DNA of 64,000 nt from Undibacterium sp. Jales W-56 (GCF_025548535.1 NZ_JAJLQW010000005.1:124001-188000); one strand, 5' to 3'. Positions 26,666 to 38,878 are shown, counted from the first letter of the stretch. The notes: a model not told the origin generated them from the sequence alone. Numbers and translations: made by a program.

Positions 26666-27690
26666 AGCTAGTGTTTTCTTCCCGACCTAATAAAGCGACC
26701 AATGGCTTTGCCTTGGCGGCAGTGCTCTGGTTGTTAGCTGGTTTAACAATTTTGGCGGCGATGATTAGCCAGTCAAATCAGATTTTAGCGGAGCGTCAGG
26801 CTAAATTGAAGCAGCGTGCTGATGCCGAGCAAGTATTTTTATCTAGTCGTAGCGAGGCGTTGTATTGGCTATCAACCACAAAAGCAACTGAAAGTGGCTT
26901 TGGGTTGTCTGGACAATATTTACGGGTTGATGGTCGCGGATATGCAGGCATAGATCGCAGCACTATTCAATTACAGGATGTGCGTGGAATGCTGAGCTTA
27001 AACCACCCAAAACGTGCTTTACTGGCGCGTTTTCTTATCGTTTGTGGAGCGGATGAATCTCAAGCAGATGCGTTAATGGATGCTTTGGAGGATTATGCTG
27101 AGCCCGGAAAATTAAAGCGTTTAAACGGGGCTAAAGAATTTGAATATTCCATGGCAGGTATGTCGCCACCACGCGGCGCACCTTTAGTGGCTGAACCTGA
27201 AATCTGGCGGGTATATGGATGGCAAAAGTTGCAGGAAAAATGGAATTCACAGCGCTGCTCTGAAGACGTGACAGTAGCAGGGGATAGTAATTTTAATCCT
27301 GGTACCGCAACACCAAAGGCTTTGGCTGCATATGGCCTGACTTCCGAACAAGTTGCAATGGTAGGAAGGGAGCGTGCATCCGGTGGGTCAACTACTATTA
27401 ATGCTTTGCAACAAAGTAATCAGGCTAATAATTTTTTAGGCCTACCTGATGGACGTTTCCCGGCTCGTACCTTCAGAGTAACGCATTCAATGCCAGATAT
27501 GTCCTGGGTATTTCGCTATGAATTGAAACTGCGATCTAATGCGGAGGGATTGCCCTGGGAAATATCTTCACCGCGCCGATTGCCTCTGGCATCGGTTATT
27601 ATGCCGGCTGGTCGTGCCGAATGGCCAAAGATCGACCAAATTTCTGAAACGGACAAGAATGCAATTACGCAACCGATTTTACCTTTCTGA
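26662..27690 (+). CDS. gspK: Type II secretion pseudopilus tip protein GspK
   Basis: 342 residues, the large pseudopilin. The N-terminus NGFALAAVLWLLAGLTILAAMIS lacks the +5 Glu, a feature of GspK, which caps the pseudopilus. The large helical domain contains VRGMLSLNHPKRALLARFLIVCG and ALMDALEDYAEP, typical of GspK. Its 3' end overlaps gspL by 32 bases. Confidence 0.92.
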   Translation: MKLVFSSRPNKATNGFALAAVLWLLAGLTILAAMISQSNQILAERQAKLKQRADAEQVFLSSRSEALYWLSTTKATESGFGLSGQYLRVDGRGYAGIDRSTIQLQDVRGMLSLNHPKRALLARFLIVCGADESQADALMDALEDYAEPGKLKRLNGAKEFEYSMAGMSPPRGAPLVAEPEIWRVYGWQKLQEKWNSQRCSEDVTVAGDSNFNPGTATPKALAAYGLTSEQVAMVGRERASGGSTTINALQQSNQANNFLGLPDGRFPARTFRVTHSMPDMSWVFRYELKLRSNAEGLPWEISSPRRLPLASVIMPAGRAEWPKIDQISETDKNAITQPILPF

Positions 27691-28891
27691 TATTGCGGGG
27701 GCCGAGGGCGATAGTCGCATCGAGAGGCTGACCGCAAGTACAGGTTGGATCAAACCTTTATGGATATTGCCTCGTGCCTGGTGCGTTACGACGTCAATAC
27801 AAGCAAAAGGAGTTCCGCATCATAAAACTGCGGCGTTAGTGCGATTGCACTTAAATCGTTTAGCCCCTTTCGCAGATTGTGGTGTCTATGCTTGCCGTTC
27901 CGGCGATTGGGTTCACCTTTGGTTTTGGGAGAACCGCAGGGTTCGCGAATTATGCGCAAAGCACGGCTTGGACTTTGCGACGCTTCAGTTAGCCCCTGAG
28001 AGTGTCTGTTTTCCAAAGCGCCAGGAGGGAACTGTACTTTATCAATGCCAGCAAGGTATTGAGGCCCAGTTGTGGCATAACGGTCTTTTGATTGACAGCG
28101 CATGGTGGCCCGACCGCATAAATGCGGATGCGTGGCAAGCATGGCGGCCGACGTCTGCTGCGGGAACGGGAGCCCGGTCTCAGGTCGCCTCTTGGTCTGA
28201 AATGATGCCGTCTTACGTGACACCTGTTGAAAGCATCCCTCCAGTTGAGCATGCCCGATTGAGTGAACCATGGGGACGTAATCTGCTCGGTGTCCAGTGG
28301 TGGCATGTGCTTAAAGATTTTCGAATGGATATGTTACTTGCGGTGGCGGGAGGATTATTGGCAGGGTTCGCAGCCTATCTGACTACTCAATGGTGGACTT
28401 TGCAATCTTTGCAAGTCGAAACAGAAAAGAAAATAGCATCGTTATCGATAAGAGTCGATCCTTTAAACGAAATGCGTAGCCAGGCGCTTTTACGGCAACA
28501 GTGGGTCAATAAATTAGTCTCTTTGCGCAACGAAGATAGCATTCAGGAGTTGCTAAAAGGTCTGCAGTCAGTATTGCAGCAGCAAGAGGCTGCTTTACGT
28601 GAGTTTGAATATCTTGACGGTGAGATTCGCTTAATGCTTGTGCCGGTGAATACGGAATTGAATATTGCATCGCTTACCCAGGATTTGGAGGCAGTTCCGA
28701 AATTGAGTAATCTGCGATTGTTGCCTGATAGTGACGCCCGTGTAATGAGAATATCCGCGAAAATACAGCGTTTTGGGAAGCCAACGGGGGAGTTGCGTGT
28801 CTTAGGGCAATTACAGAAACCTGCAGATTCTGCAAAAGTTGATCAGCCTTCTTTGATTAACCGGAGCGGCAAGAGAGAAAAGGGCGAGTGA
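27659..28891 (+). CDS. gspL: Type II secretion inner-membrane protein GspL
   Basis: 410 residues from the ATG at 27659. The open frame extends upstream inside gspK, but that part has no GspL similarity. The cytoplasmic actin-like part (about 1-245) would bind GspE; one membrane helix (MLLAVAGGLLAGFAAYLTTQWW, near residue 225-250) and a short periplasmic ferredoxin-like region follow. Sequence conservation is low, so the call rests on architecture and gene order between gspK and gspM. Confidence 0.85.
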   Translation: MQLRNRFYLSDIAGAEGDSRIERLTASTGWIKPLWILPRAWCVTTSIQAKGVPHHKTAALVRLHLNRLAPFADCGVYACRSGDWVHLWFWENRRVRELCAKHGLDFATLQLAPESVCFPKRQEGTVLYQCQQGIEAQLWHNGLLIDSAWWPDRINADAWQAWRPTSAAGTGARSQVASWSEMMPSYVTPVESIPPVEHARLSEPWGRNLLGVQWWHVLKDFRMDMLLAVAGGLLAGFAAYLTTQWWTLQSLQVETEKKIASLSIRVDPLNEMRSQALLRQQWVNKLVSLRNEDSIQELLKGLQSVLQQQEAALREFEYLDGEIRLMLVPVNTELNIASLTQDLEAVPKLSNLRLLPDSDARVMRISAKIQRFGKPTGELRVLGQLQKPADSAKVDQPSLINRSGKREKGE

Positions 28892-28892
28892 A

Positions 28893-29540
28893 ATGAAGAC
28901 AGGCGAGCGTTTTTGGCAACTGGTGGGCATGGTGCTATTAATACTGGTTGCCTATGGGTTGGCAGAACTGTATGACGTGAATGTTGCTCAACAAAAACAG
29001 CTAGAAAGTCAAAGGCAGTTATTGCTGCGCCAAGAGAGTCTGCTAAAAAACAATCATTGGGCAGCTAATTTACTTGCTGTTCAAAAAGTGCAAAGCGCTT
29101 GGATGACTTATTTACCTGTTGAGAAATCCTCGACATTTGCTAAAGCTCGCCTATTAAGCGATGTACGAGATTTAGCCAAAGATGCCGGGATTGTAAATAT
29201 AGCAGTGACTGCGACTGATGCAGAGGGTGGGGAGAAGACCGATGCGGCCTATGGTCATTATGGAGCTCAGACAAGTAATCAATCCGGTAGCGATAAAAGC
29301 AAGCTTGATGTGTTACCGTCTGGCGTGCAAGTAATTAAATTGACCGTTACTGGACGATTTGATCCAGCTCCATTTACCAAGCTGTTGAGAAGTTTGGAAG
29401 AGGTGCAGCGGTTTACTGTGATTGAGCGTGTGGTGGTACGCGGTACTCAACTTGAAATTGGTATTCGTTGCTACTGGCACAAAGGTAATGGATTGGATAA
29501 AGAAAATACAGCAAATAAGCCGACAGCAAAGGCGCTGTAA
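28893..29540 (+). CDS. gspM: Type II secretion inner-membrane protein GspM
   Basis: 215 residues: a short cytoplasmic start, one membrane segment (LVGMVLLILVAYGLAELYDV) and a periplasmic part with a coiled-coil-like stretch and a ferredoxin-like end. This is the GspM/PulM plan; GspM pairs with GspL to hold the ATPase at the membrane. It begins one base after gspL. Recognised mainly by position and layout. Confidence 0.8.
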   Translation: MKTGERFWQLVGMVLLILVAYGLAELYDVNVAQQKQLESQRQLLLRQESLLKNNHWAANLLAVQKVQSAWMTYLPVEKSSTFAKARLLSDVRDLAKDAGIVNIAVTATDAEGGEKTDAAYGHYGAQTSNQSGSDKSKLDVLPSGVQVIKLTVTGRFDPAPFTKLLRSLEEVQRFTVIERVVVRGTQLEIGIRCYWHKGNGLDKENTANKPTAKAL

Positions 29541-29546
29541 TTACCT

Positions 29547-30101
29547 ATGAATATGTTAAATTTAAATAAACTTTCTCGTCGACAATGGGGTGCAATAGTT
29601 TTTGTTTTAGTGTGTTGCGGGGCAAGTATCTTTTTGGGACGATATGCCGTGATTGAATCCTTAAATGAAATGCAGCGCGAGAACGCAGAAAAACTCCCCC
29701 AGTCGGATTTGGTATTTGCATTACCTATAGTTCCTCTCGAAAAAGATGTATCGATTAAGTCAGATAAATCGAATTCCGAAATACGATTGAACAAAGATCC
29801 AAAAGATGCACCTAAAGACATAGTAGATTTAACTGCGCTTAGAATTTGGGAGATCGCGGTGAGGCAGCCTCTTCCTCCGAGAAAAGATCCACTTACTCCG
29901 CCTCGCTGGAGAATTGTTGGTGTTACCTCAGTTGGAGTTGAAAAGAGTGTACTGCTACTTTTCGAAAATCAGCCAGCGACTGAAGCGAAAAAAATTGGTG
30001 ACAAATTACCGGGCGGAGCCAAAATTATTGAAATCGCACAAGACCATTTAAAAATCTCTTTGAATGGGCAATCTATGAAACTGAATTTACGTAAGCAATG
30101 A
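29547..30101 (+). CDS. gspN: Type II secretion GspC/XpsN-like protein with HR domain
   Basis: 184 residues: one N-terminal membrane segment (WGAIVFVLVCCGASIFLGRYAV) and a periplasmic part. The last 70 residues (WRIVGVTSVGVEKSVLLLFENQ ... KIGDKLPGGAKIIEIAQDHLKISLNGQ) look like the homology region of GspC that contacts the secretin N0 domain. It has no PDZ or coiled coil. In the Xanthomonas xps cluster the protein called XpsN has this position between M and D and does the GspC job; that reading is likely here because no other gspC is present. Confidence 0.75.
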   Translation: MNMLNLNKLSRRQWGAIVFVLVCCGASIFLGRYAVIESLNEMQRENAEKLPQSDLVFALPIVPLEKDVSIKSDKSNSEIRLNKDPKDAPKDIVDLTALRIWEIAVRQPLPPRKDPLTPPRWRIVGVTSVGVEKSVLLLFENQPATEAKKIGDKLPGGAKIIEIAQDHLKISLNGQSMKLNLRKQ

Positions 30102-32623
30102 AAATATCCTCATTCCAACGAAGCGGCAAAATCTTGATTAACCATATTGTTTCATTATCTGGAGTGGTGGTCTTGCTTGCCGTGAACGGTTGTGCCGACA
30201 CAAAATTGGTCGTTCCTAAAAAAATTGAATTTGAACGGAGTCAACAAACAGGTAATGTCTCCTTGTTGGGCGAGCAACAATTGCAGCGCAAATATAGCGA
30301 ATCAGATACACCTAAATTGCCAGTTATTAATTCTGGCAATACCGATAGCAATCAAGGTCAGCCAGTCGCCACATCTGCTGGCGAGCGCTCCGATTTGACG
30401 GTGTCATTTGATCAAATGCCGTTACCAACGTTTATTCAAGCGGTTTACGGTAGCGTATTGAAAACGAATTACTCGATGGATGGTGCGGTTGCTGCGCGAA
30501 CCGACCTGATTACTTTTCATACACCAAAACCTCAATCCGCAAGTCAAATGGCAAATTTGGCTCGAATGCTTTTAAAGAGTTACGGTATTGCAGTGCAAGA
30601 TTTTGGTGGCGTAATACGTATGGTGCCTGATACCGCCACCAGTAGTTATTCCCCGGCTATTCGACGTGGCCGTGCTCAACCTGATACACCGCAAAGCTTG
30701 CGCCCGATTTTTTACTACGTTGAATTAGAATCGGTTCGAGTGACGGATTTCAATAATTTCTTAAAAACGATGTTTGGCACCAAAATCCAAATGCAAGACG
30801 ATTTAGCAAGAAATGCGGTGCTCCTTAGCGGTCAGTCAGAGGATATTTCTGCGGTAATGGAAGTTATTCAGGTCTTTGATCAGCCGCTTATGCGTGGTCA
30901 GCGCGCTAAGCGCATTAGTCCGGTTTTTTGGACTGCTGACGAATTTAGTAAGCGACTTGTTGAAGTCCTATCCGCCGAAGGTTATGCAGCCAGTACTTCC
31001 CTGGTATCTGGTTCTCCAATACTGATTTTGCCAATTGCCCCATTAAATAGCGTAATTGTTTTCGCATCCTCTGAAAAAGTTTTGAACCACACATTAACCT
31101 GGGCTAGAGACTTAGATAAGCCCTCGAATAGTCAGGCCGGAGGCACATTTTTTACGTATCCCGTTAAATACGCTGATGCACAAGCTTTAGCGAAAACGCT
31201 TTCTGATTTAATTGGTGGTAGTACGAATGCTTCAATGACTCCTGCATCCGTACCAGGTCAAAGTTCTCCTGTACCAGCGGTTGCTACCTCTAAAGGCGGT
31301 TCGAAAATAGTAGTTAATAATGCGACGAATAGTTTAATTATCCAAGGCGGGGGGCCTGATGAATATCGCAATTGGATGGCGTTACTTGCAGAGTTGGATA
31401 AACCAACAAAATCAGCCTTGATCGATGTGATGGTCGCCGAAGTCACTGTTGGGACTGCTAACACTTTTGGTGTTGATTGGAATTTCCGTAATTCTAAAAC
31501 TGCGGGAAGTGCATCCGCTGGCGGCAGTCCTGGTACCGTTACTTCATCGAATGCTGGATCTAGCTCCGGCGGCTTAACATTTAGTTTTTTGAATTCTGCT
31601 GGTCTATTACGTGCAGATATTTCTGCCCTCGCTTCTAAAAACGATGCGCAAATTCTGTCTAGCCCTAAGTTGATGGCGCGCAATGGCGAGACTGCGACAA
31701 TCCAAGTTGCTGACGAAGTACCAATTCTGACGAGTACGACAACTACGCCAGGATTTATTTCTGGCAGTACTACTACTAACACCATTCAATATCGTACAGC
31801 CGGTATGATTTTGAAGGTGAGACCCGTCATCAACTCTGGCAACAGGATCGATCTCGATATTTCTCAGGAAGTGAGCAATGTCAAATCTTTGAGCAGCGGC
31901 GCAATCACATCACCGACTATTGGTACACGCAAAGTTGATACAAAATTGACTTTGCGGGACGGTAGTACAGTCATGCTGGCAGGTTTAATTTCCAATGATA
32001 ATAGTTCATCCGATGCAGGCGTTCCTCTATTGAAGGATATCCCAGGCATTGGCAGTTTGTTCAAAACAGAAACCACCAACAAAAACAAAAAAGAGCTGAT
32101 TATTCTGATTACACCTTACATTATCAATGACGACTTTGAGGCTGAATCCATCAGTAATGCTTTTCAGAGTTCACTTGGTGACTGGGCTAAGGACTTGAAG
32201 GAACGCACCGATCTTAGAGCTTTGAAGCGCATGCCTCCTTCAGTAGTCGCTCCTGTCAAAGTAGATGCCCCCGCTGCAAATCCGAAAGAAAGCGTCAGTC
32301 AATCGCCTGCTGAACCTGTTTCCAAAGAGACGATGAGTGAAGACCTTGCACCGGGTGAGCGTAATGAAGGTCAAACTCCATTAAAGGCCAGCACCGCAGA
32401 ATCATTGAACAGTAAAGAGTCGTTAATGCCGTCTGAAGTGATCATGAGCAAGCCAGTGACGGAATCTACATCAACTCCATCCTCTACCGGTAAAGCAGGC
32501 GACAACAAAAAGACTAAGGGGAATACTGCAGGCGCGAAAACCGCTCCGGTATTACCGGGAACCAAGCCAGTTGAAAATACGGATTTATTGGAAGAATTAC
32601 GGCGAGCTGTAGAGAAGCGATAA
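30098..32623 (+). CDS. gspD: Type II secretion outer-membrane secretin GspD
   Basis: 841 residues. The N-terminus has a signal-like segment ending VNGCAD, a possible lipobox. Periplasmic N0-N3 domains follow (about 95-400), then the secretin core (about 430-690) with VMVAEVTVG, LSSPKLMARNGETATIQV, the GSTTT... gate region and the final LRDGSTVMLAGLIS and LLKDIPGIGSLF motifs. Beyond about residue 700 there is a tail of some 130 residues rich in Lys, Ser, Pro, Thr and Ala. It forms the outer-membrane channel. The gene overlaps gspN by 4 bases and ends at a strong terminator. Confidence 0.95.
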   Translation: MKISSFQRSGKILINHIVSLSGVVVLLAVNGCADTKLVVPKKIEFERSQQTGNVSLLGEQQLQRKYSESDTPKLPVINSGNTDSNQGQPVATSAGERSDLTVSFDQMPLPTFIQAVYGSVLKTNYSMDGAVAARTDLITFHTPKPQSASQMANLARMLLKSYGIAVQDFGGVIRMVPDTATSSYSPAIRRGRAQPDTPQSLRPIFYYVELESVRVTDFNNFLKTMFGTKIQMQDDLARNAVLLSGQSEDISAVMEVIQVFDQPLMRGQRAKRISPVFWTADEFSKRLVEVLSAEGYAASTSLVSGSPILILPIAPLNSVIVFASSEKVLNHTLTWARDLDKPSNSQAGGTFFTYPVKYADAQALAKTLSDLIGGSTNASMTPASVPGQSSPVPAVATSKGGSKIVVNNATNSLIIQGGGPDEYRNWMALLAELDKPTKSALIDVMVAEVTVGTANTFGVDWNFRNSKTAGSASAGGSPGTVTSSNAGSSSGGLTFSFLNSAGLLRADISALASKNDAQILSSPKLMARNGETATIQVADEVPILTSTTTTPGFISGSTTTNTIQYRTAGMILKVRPVINSGNRIDLDISQEVSNVKSLSSGAITSPTIGTRKVDTKLTLRDGSTVMLAGLISNDNSSSDAGVPLLKDIPGIGSLFKTETTNKNKKELIILITPYIINDDFEAESISNAFQSSLGDWAKDLKERTDLRALKRMPPSVVAPVKVDAPAANPKESVSQSPAEPVSKETMSEDLAPGERNEGQTPLKASTAESLNSKESLMPSEVIMSKPVTESTSTPSSTGKAGDNKKTKGNTAGAKTAPVLPGTKPVENTDLLEELRRAVEKR

Positions 32624-32625
32624 TT

Positions 32626-32657
32626 AAAAAGGTTTGCTTGGTCAGCAAACCTTTTTT
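32626..32657. terminator. Bidirectional terminator between gspD and pyrE
   Basis: Stem AAGGTTTGCT/AGCAAACCTT with a 5-base loop, flanked by A-run on the left and T-run on the right, so it has a T-tract in both directions. It ends gspD and lies 90 bases beyond the convergent pyrE stop. Confidence 0.9.
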
Positions 32658-32746
32658 GTTTTAATACGACTTGATTTTATATTTGTGCGGCACTACGTCC
32701 GAGTGAATTGCAAAATTTGCGTCAACTTAAGCTGATTTAATTACGT

Positions 32747-33418
32747 CTAGTTTGATACGGCACCATACTTCGAACGATAAGCAGCAACTGCCGTTTGATG
32801 CTCAGCCAGAGGCGTATCGGCGCCTGCAGAGGACAGGTAATCAAACAAGTCATTCAGGTTGCCGATCGAGACCACAGGTATACCGTATGATTGGCTCACT
32901 TCCTGAACGGCAGAATGCTCTGATAAAGCGTCATCTTTTCCTGAGTGCTCCATGCGATCCAATGCGATCAATACGGCACACGGCGTGGCACCGGCAGCGC
33001 GGATCATATCAACCGATTCGCGCACCGAGGTGCCGGCAGAAATAACGTCATCGATGATCACTACCTTGCCTTCTAACTTGGCACCGACAATGGTGCCGCC
33101 TTCGCCATGATCCTTGGCTTCTTTCCTGTTGTAAGCGAAGGGGACATTGCGTCCCCTTGCGGCCAGCGCGACTGCCGTGGCGGAAGCCAGGGTAATGCCT
33201 TTGTATGCCGGGCCAAACAGCATATTGAACTCTATGCCTGAGTTGATCAAGGTATCTGCATAGAAGGCAGCAAGCTTGCCCAGATTTGCGCCATCGTTGA
33301 ACAGGCCGGCATTAAAAAAGTAAGGCGAGTTGCGACCCGCTTTTGTGATAAAGCTGCCGAATTTGATGACTCCCGCATTCACTGAGAACGCAATGAATTC
33401 TTGTCTTAGATTTGCCAC
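32747..33418 (-). CDS. pyrE: Orotate phosphoribosyltransferase PyrE
   Basis: 223 residues. It joins orotate and PRPP to make orotidine 5'-phosphate in pyrimidine synthesis. The PRPP-binding motif VVIIDDVISAGTSVRES is near residue 116-132; FGPAYKGI and the flexible-loop YNRKEAKDHGEGG are also present. It starts 35 bases after the gatB stop and may be read from the gat transcript. Confidence 0.97.
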   Translation of the reverse strand: MANLRQEFIAFSVNAGVIKFGSFITKAGRNSPYFFNAGLFNDGANLGKLAAFYADTLINSGIEFNMLFGPAYKGITLASATAVALAARGRNVPFAYNRKEAKDHGEGGTIVGAKLEGKVVIIDDVISAGTSVRESVDMIRAAGATPCAVLIALDRMEHSGKDDALSEHSAVQEVSQSYGIPVVSIGNLNDLFDYLSSAGADTPLAEHQTAVAAYRSKYGAVSN

Positions 33419-33453
33419 TGTAACCTCTATATTTATTTAAGCCGTGAATCGAG

Positions 33454-34926
33454 TCAGCCCGCCAATTTTTTCTTCAACAATTCATTCACTTGGGCCGGAT
33501 TGCCTTTGCCTTTGGTCGCTTTCATCGCCTGGCCGACCAGCGAGTTAAATGCTTTTTCTTTGCCGGCGCGATATTCGTCCACTGATTGCTGATTCGCTGC
33601 CATGACTTCGTCGATGATTTTTTCCAGTGCGCCGACATCGGAGATTTGTTTCAGACCTTTGGCTTCGATCACCTGATCGGCCAGGTCGCTCTCTGTACCT
33701 GGGGTTTGCCACATCGCCGCGAAAACTTCCTTGGCAATCTTGTTAGAAATCGTACCGTCCGCAATACGTTGCAACAACACCGCCAATTGCGCTGCGCTGA
33801 CCGGTATGGCGCTGATATCCATGCCTTCGCGATTCAATGTGGAAGAGACGTCGCCCATGATCCAGTTGGCGACTTGTTTGGCTTGCGTCGCTTTGTCGCC
33901 ATGAGCGGAAGCGTTGATGGCGGCTTCAAAATAAGCTGCGGTGGCTTTCGTTTGCGTCACGATCATGGCGTCGTATTCGGAGATGCCGTATTGCTCGATG
34001 AAGCGTACGCGCATTGCGGCCGGCAGTTCCGGCATCGTTGCTTTGACGCGCTCTATCCATGCGGCATCAATCTTCAATGGCGGCAAATCCGGGTCGGGGA
34101 AATAGCGGTAGTCTTGCGAATCTTCTTTGCTGCGCATGGAGCGCGTTTCTTTGCGGTCCGGATCGTATAGACGCGTTTCTTGCACGACGGTACCGCCATC
34201 TTCAATCAATTCAATCTGGCGGCGGACTTCGATATTGATCGCTTCTTCGAGGAAGCGAAATGAGTTCAGGTTTTTGATTTCAGCACGTGTGCCAAATTCT
34301 TTTTGCCCGACCGGGCGCACCGAGACGTTGGCATCGCAACGGAAGGAGCCTTCTTGCATATTGCCGTCACAGATATCGAGCCAGACCACCAGTGAATGCA
34401 AGGCCTTGGCGTAGGCGACCGCTTCTGCCGCGCTGCGCATGCAAGGCTCGGTCACGATTTCCAGCAGCGGCGTGCCGGCGCGATTCAGGTCGATGCCTGT
34501 CATGCCTTGATAGTCTTCATGCAGCGATTTGCCCGCATCTTCTTCCAGGTGCGCGCGCGTCAGCTCAATCACTTTGACTTCAGACTTGCCGTCTTTTTCG
34601 ACTACGCAGGTAACGCTGCCGCCCTGCACGACCGGGATTTCGAATTGGCTGATCTGATAGCCTTTTGGCAGGTCGGGATAGAAATAGTTTTTACGCGCAA
34701 AAATCGATTCCGGTGCGATGGTTGCCCCAACCGCCAGGCCGAATTGAATCGCTTTTTCGACCGCAACTTTATTCATCACCGGCAGCACGCCAGGCAAGGC
34801 CAGATCTACCGGGCTGGCTTGGGTATTTGGCTCCGCGCCAAATTGGATCGAGGAGCCGCTGAAAATTTTTGATTGTGTTTTGAGTTGCGCATGTGTCTCA
34901 AAACCGATGACGACTTCCCATTGCAT
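33454..34926 (-). CDS. gatB: Aspartyl/glutamyl-tRNA amidotransferase subunit B
   Basis: 490 residues, full length. It opens with the GatB signature [15 protein letters not shown] and includes [15 protein letters not shown] and [18 protein letters not shown], followed by the helical tail that holds tRNA. GatB phosphorylates the misacylated tRNA and accepts ammonia from GatA to make Gln-tRNA or Asn-tRNA. It lies downstream of gatA with one small exported-protein gene between. Confidence 0.98.
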   Translation of the reverse strand: MQWEVVIGFETHAQLKTQSKIFSGSSIQFGAEPNTQASPVDLALPGVLPVMNKVAVEKAIQFGLAVGATIAPESIFARKNYFYPDLPKGYQISQFEIPVVQGGSVTCVVEKDGKSEVKVIELTRAHLEEDAGKSLHEDYQGMTGIDLNRAGTPLLEIVTEPCMRSAAEAVAYAKALHSLVVWLDICDGNMQEGSFRCDANVSVRPVGQKEFGTRAEIKNLNSFRFLEEAINIEVRRQIELIEDGGTVVQETRLYDPDRKETRSMRSKEDSQDYRYFPDPDLPPLKIDAAWIERVKATMPELPAAMRVRFIEQYGISEYDAMIVTQTKATAAYFEAAINASAHGDKATQAKQVANWIMGDVSSTLNREGMDISAIPVSAAQLAVLLQRIADGTISNKIAKEVFAAMWQTPGTESDLADQVIEAKGLKQISDVGALEKIIDEVMAANQQSVDEYRAGKEKAFNSLVGQAMKATKGKGNPAQVNELLKKKLAG

Positions 34927-34972
34927 GATGTGTCCTTTTCCTTCGTGTACGAATAGATGCGAGATCTATTGT

Positions 34973-35458
34973 TTATTCATCATACTGACATTGACCGTTT
35001 TTCAGGTTGACTGTCAGCGTTGTAAAGTTGAGGCGCGAGCCGCACAGGGCAGGGCAACTTGGCCTGATCGCCAGCTCATCGCCGCTGCGTTCCAAGCGGA
35101 TACTGCAATTGAGTCCGCGCTCGAAATCGTAACCACGTCTGCTGCGCGCCTCTGCTGCATTTTTGAGGCTGATGCGCCAGCCTTTCGGCGTCAACTCTGC
35201 TTGCGGTTCGTCGCTGCTATCGATACTGCATTCGTGACCATTGGTGCTGCGGAATAAACTCGATTCCCATTGCAGGTTTTTGATCACATTGCCTCGCAAC
35301 TGAATCACGCCCTGGTCTGCATAATTCAGGCGTTCTCCATCGCCGCCTTCCTGACGCACCAGGTTGCAAGAGAACTTTGCATTCAGGACATCGGTCGATG
35401 ACTGCGCCAGGCCAAGCGAACTTAGCAATAGCAGCGAGAGTGCGCAGAGTCGCTTCAT
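34973..35458 (-). CDS. Small exported protein of unknown function between gatA and gatB
   Basis: 161 residues with a signal peptide ([20 protein letters not shown]). The mature part is beta-rich with cysteines in [30 protein letters not shown] and GQCQY, suggesting disulfides in the periplasm. No domain recognised. The start overlaps the gatA stop as ATGA, so it is probably translated with gatA. Its place inside the gat operon probably reflects transcription, not a role in tRNA amidation. Confidence 0.75.
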   Translation of the reverse strand: MKRLCALSLLLLSSLGLAQSSTDVLNAKFSCNLVRQEGGDGERLNYADQGVIQLRGNVIKNLQWESSLFRSTNGHECSIDSSDEPQAELTPKGWRISLKNAAEARSRRGYDFERGLNCSIRLERSGDELAIRPSCPALCGSRLNFTTLTVNLKNGQCQYDE

Positions 35459-36909
35459 GCCGGCGTTTTACTATGCCAGTCGGTCGCCTGCTGGAATTGA
35501 TGAGCGACGTTCAGCAATTTCGCTTCTGCAAAATAATTGCCGATCAATTGCAGGCCGACCGGGCGCTGCGCATTCTTTTCGCCTTGTCCAAAACCGCAAG
35601 GAATCGACATTCCGGGCAAGCCTGCCAGGCTGGTCGACAAGGTGAAAATATCGGCCAGATAATTGGCGACAGGATCATCGGTTTTGGCACCCAGATCCCA
35701 GGCAACGGTTGGCGCAACAGGCCCCATGATCACATCGCATTTTTCAAACGCAGCCTGGAAATCTTGTGCGATCAGGCGACGGATTTTTTGCGCTTGCAAA
35801 TAATAAGCATCGTAATAGCCATGCGATAGTACATAGGCGCCAACCAGGATGCGGCGTTTGACTTCGTCGCCAAAGCCTTCGGCGCGCGACTTTTTATACA
35901 TGTCGTTCAGGTCTTTGTAATTCGCTGCGCGATGACCATAACGGACGCCGTCAAAACGACTCAGATTCGATGAGGCTTCGGCCGGTGCGATGACGTAGTA
36001 TACGGGAATCGACAACTCGGTTTTTGGCAGCGAAATATCGACCAGCACCGCGCCAAGTTTTTCATATTCAGCCAGCGCAGCACGTACCGCCTGTTCGACA
36101 TCCTTAGCGAGTCCGTCGCTGAAAAACTCGCGCGGCACGCCGATGCGCAAGCCTTTCAGGTCTTTGTTCAGGTCGCGGTTGAAATCTTCTTTGGCTCTTT
36201 CCAGACTGGTCGAGTCCCTGGCGTCAAACCCTGTCATGGCGTTTAACAGCAGGCCGCAATCTTCTGCGCTTTGTGCAATCGGGCCGCCCTGATCTAACGA
36301 TGAGGCAAAAGCGATCATGCCGTAGCGCGATACGCTGCCATACGTTGGCTTGATGCCGGTGACGCCGCAAAAGGATGCGGGTTGACGTATCGATCCGCCC
36401 GTATCCGTTGCAGTCGCTGCGGGTGCCAGACGTGCCGCGATCGCGGCGGCTGAACCGCCCGATGAACCGCCAGGCACCGCACGCAGATCCCAGGGATTTT
36501 TGACGGCGCCAAAAGCTGAATTTTCGTTACTGGAACCCATCGCGAATTCGTCGCAATTGAGTTTGCCTAATGTGACCATGCCAGCTTGCTTGAAATGCTC
36601 GACCACCGTCGCATCAAAAGGGCTGGTGTAGTTCGCCAGCATGTTGGAGCCGGCAGTAGAGCGCCAGCCGCGCGTCACAAAAATATCTTTATGCGCAATC
36701 GGGATGCCGGTCAATACAGTGGCGTCACCATTGGACAGGCGCGCATCTGCCGCTGCTGCCTGTTGCAAGGTCAGGGCGGGATCAACGTGCAAAAACGCAT
36801 TTAGTTCGCTGGCCTGAATGCGCTGCAGATAATGTTGTGCCAGCTCGGTGGCAGAAACCTGCTTGCTATGCAGCATGGCAGAAAGTTGTTTGAGAGTGTG
36901 CTTATGCAT
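35455..36909 (-). CDS. gatA: Aspartyl/glutamyl-tRNA amidotransferase subunit A
   Basis: 484 residues of the amidase-signature family. The catalytic elements are visible: Lys in [10 protein letters not shown] near residue 73, and [34 protein letters not shown] with the Ser-cisSer pair near 145-175. It releases ammonia from glutamine for GatB. It lies 131 bases downstream of gatC; that gap holds no visible terminator, so one operon is likely. Confidence 0.98.
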   Translation of the reverse strand: MHKHTLKQLSAMLHSKQVSATELAQHYLQRIQASELNAFLHVDPALTLQQAAAADARLSNGDATVLTGIPIAHKDIFVTRGWRSTAGSNMLANYTSPFDATVVEHFKQAGMVTLGKLNCDEFAMGSSNENSAFGAVKNPWDLRAVPGGSSGGSAAAIAARLAPAATATDTGGSIRQPASFCGVTGIKPTYGSVSRYGMIAFASSLDQGGPIAQSAEDCGLLLNAMTGFDARDSTSLERAKEDFNRDLNKDLKGLRIGVPREFFSDGLAKDVEQAVRAALAEYEKLGAVLVDISLPKTELSIPVYYVIAPAEASSNLSRFDGVRYGHRAANYKDLNDMYKKSRAEGFGDEVKRRILVGAYVLSHGYYDAYYLQAQKIRRLIAQDFQAAFEKCDVIMGPVAPTVAWDLGAKTDDPVANYLADIFTLSTSLAGLPGMSIPCGFGQGEKNAQRPVGLQLIGNYFAEAKLLNVAHQFQQATDWHSKTPA

Positions 36910-37040
36910 GTTCTACTATCCGTGGTGTCTGACGACATTTCGTACAATAGCTCTGAGGATGCTATTTGACGAAGCGGTCAAGTGTTACGAGTGACGGGGT
37001 GCTTGTTATCTGCTAGTTCGTTAGGCGGAAACCAGGCCGT

Positions 37041-37343
37041 TTACTCTAATACCTTCGGTACCAGATACAAGCCGTCTTGCGTCGCCGGTGCGACTTTCTG
37101 GTACTCGTCACGATGATTGGTTTCGCTGACGACGTCTTCTCTCAGGCGTAGCGCTAATTCAGGCATGAGCGCTGCAATCGGGTGGCTCAAGGGTGTAATG
37201 CCGGTGGTGTCGACGGCTTTCAATTGCTCAACCAGAGAGAAAATACCGTTCAGCTTGTCTAAAGTGCTGACAGTTTCAGATTCGGAAAGCTCAAGTCGTG
37301 CCAGATTGGCAATACGTTTTACGTCGGATAGGTCTAATGACAT
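37041..37343 (-). CDS. gatC: Aspartyl/glutamyl-tRNA amidotransferase subunit C
   Basis: 100 residues from ATG 37343 ([19 protein letters not shown]); an in-frame TTG 15 bases upstream is less likely. It shows the GatC hallmarks [10 protein letters not shown] and a C-terminal LREDVV ... LYLVPKVLE, and stabilises the GatA-GatB interface. It heads the gatC-A-x-B-pyrE set and is divergent from mreB. Confidence 0.95.
   Translation of the reverse strand: MSLDLSDVKRIANLARLELSESETVSTLDKLNGIFSLVEQLKAVDTTGITPLSHPIAALMPELALRLREDVVSETNHRDEYQKVAPATQDGLYLVPKVLE

Positions 37344-38878
<1,535 letters not shown>

Noticed and set aside
27539..27658. Longer start for gspL
   Set aside because: The extension lies inside gspK and does not look like GspL; ATG 27659 gives the usual N-terminus.
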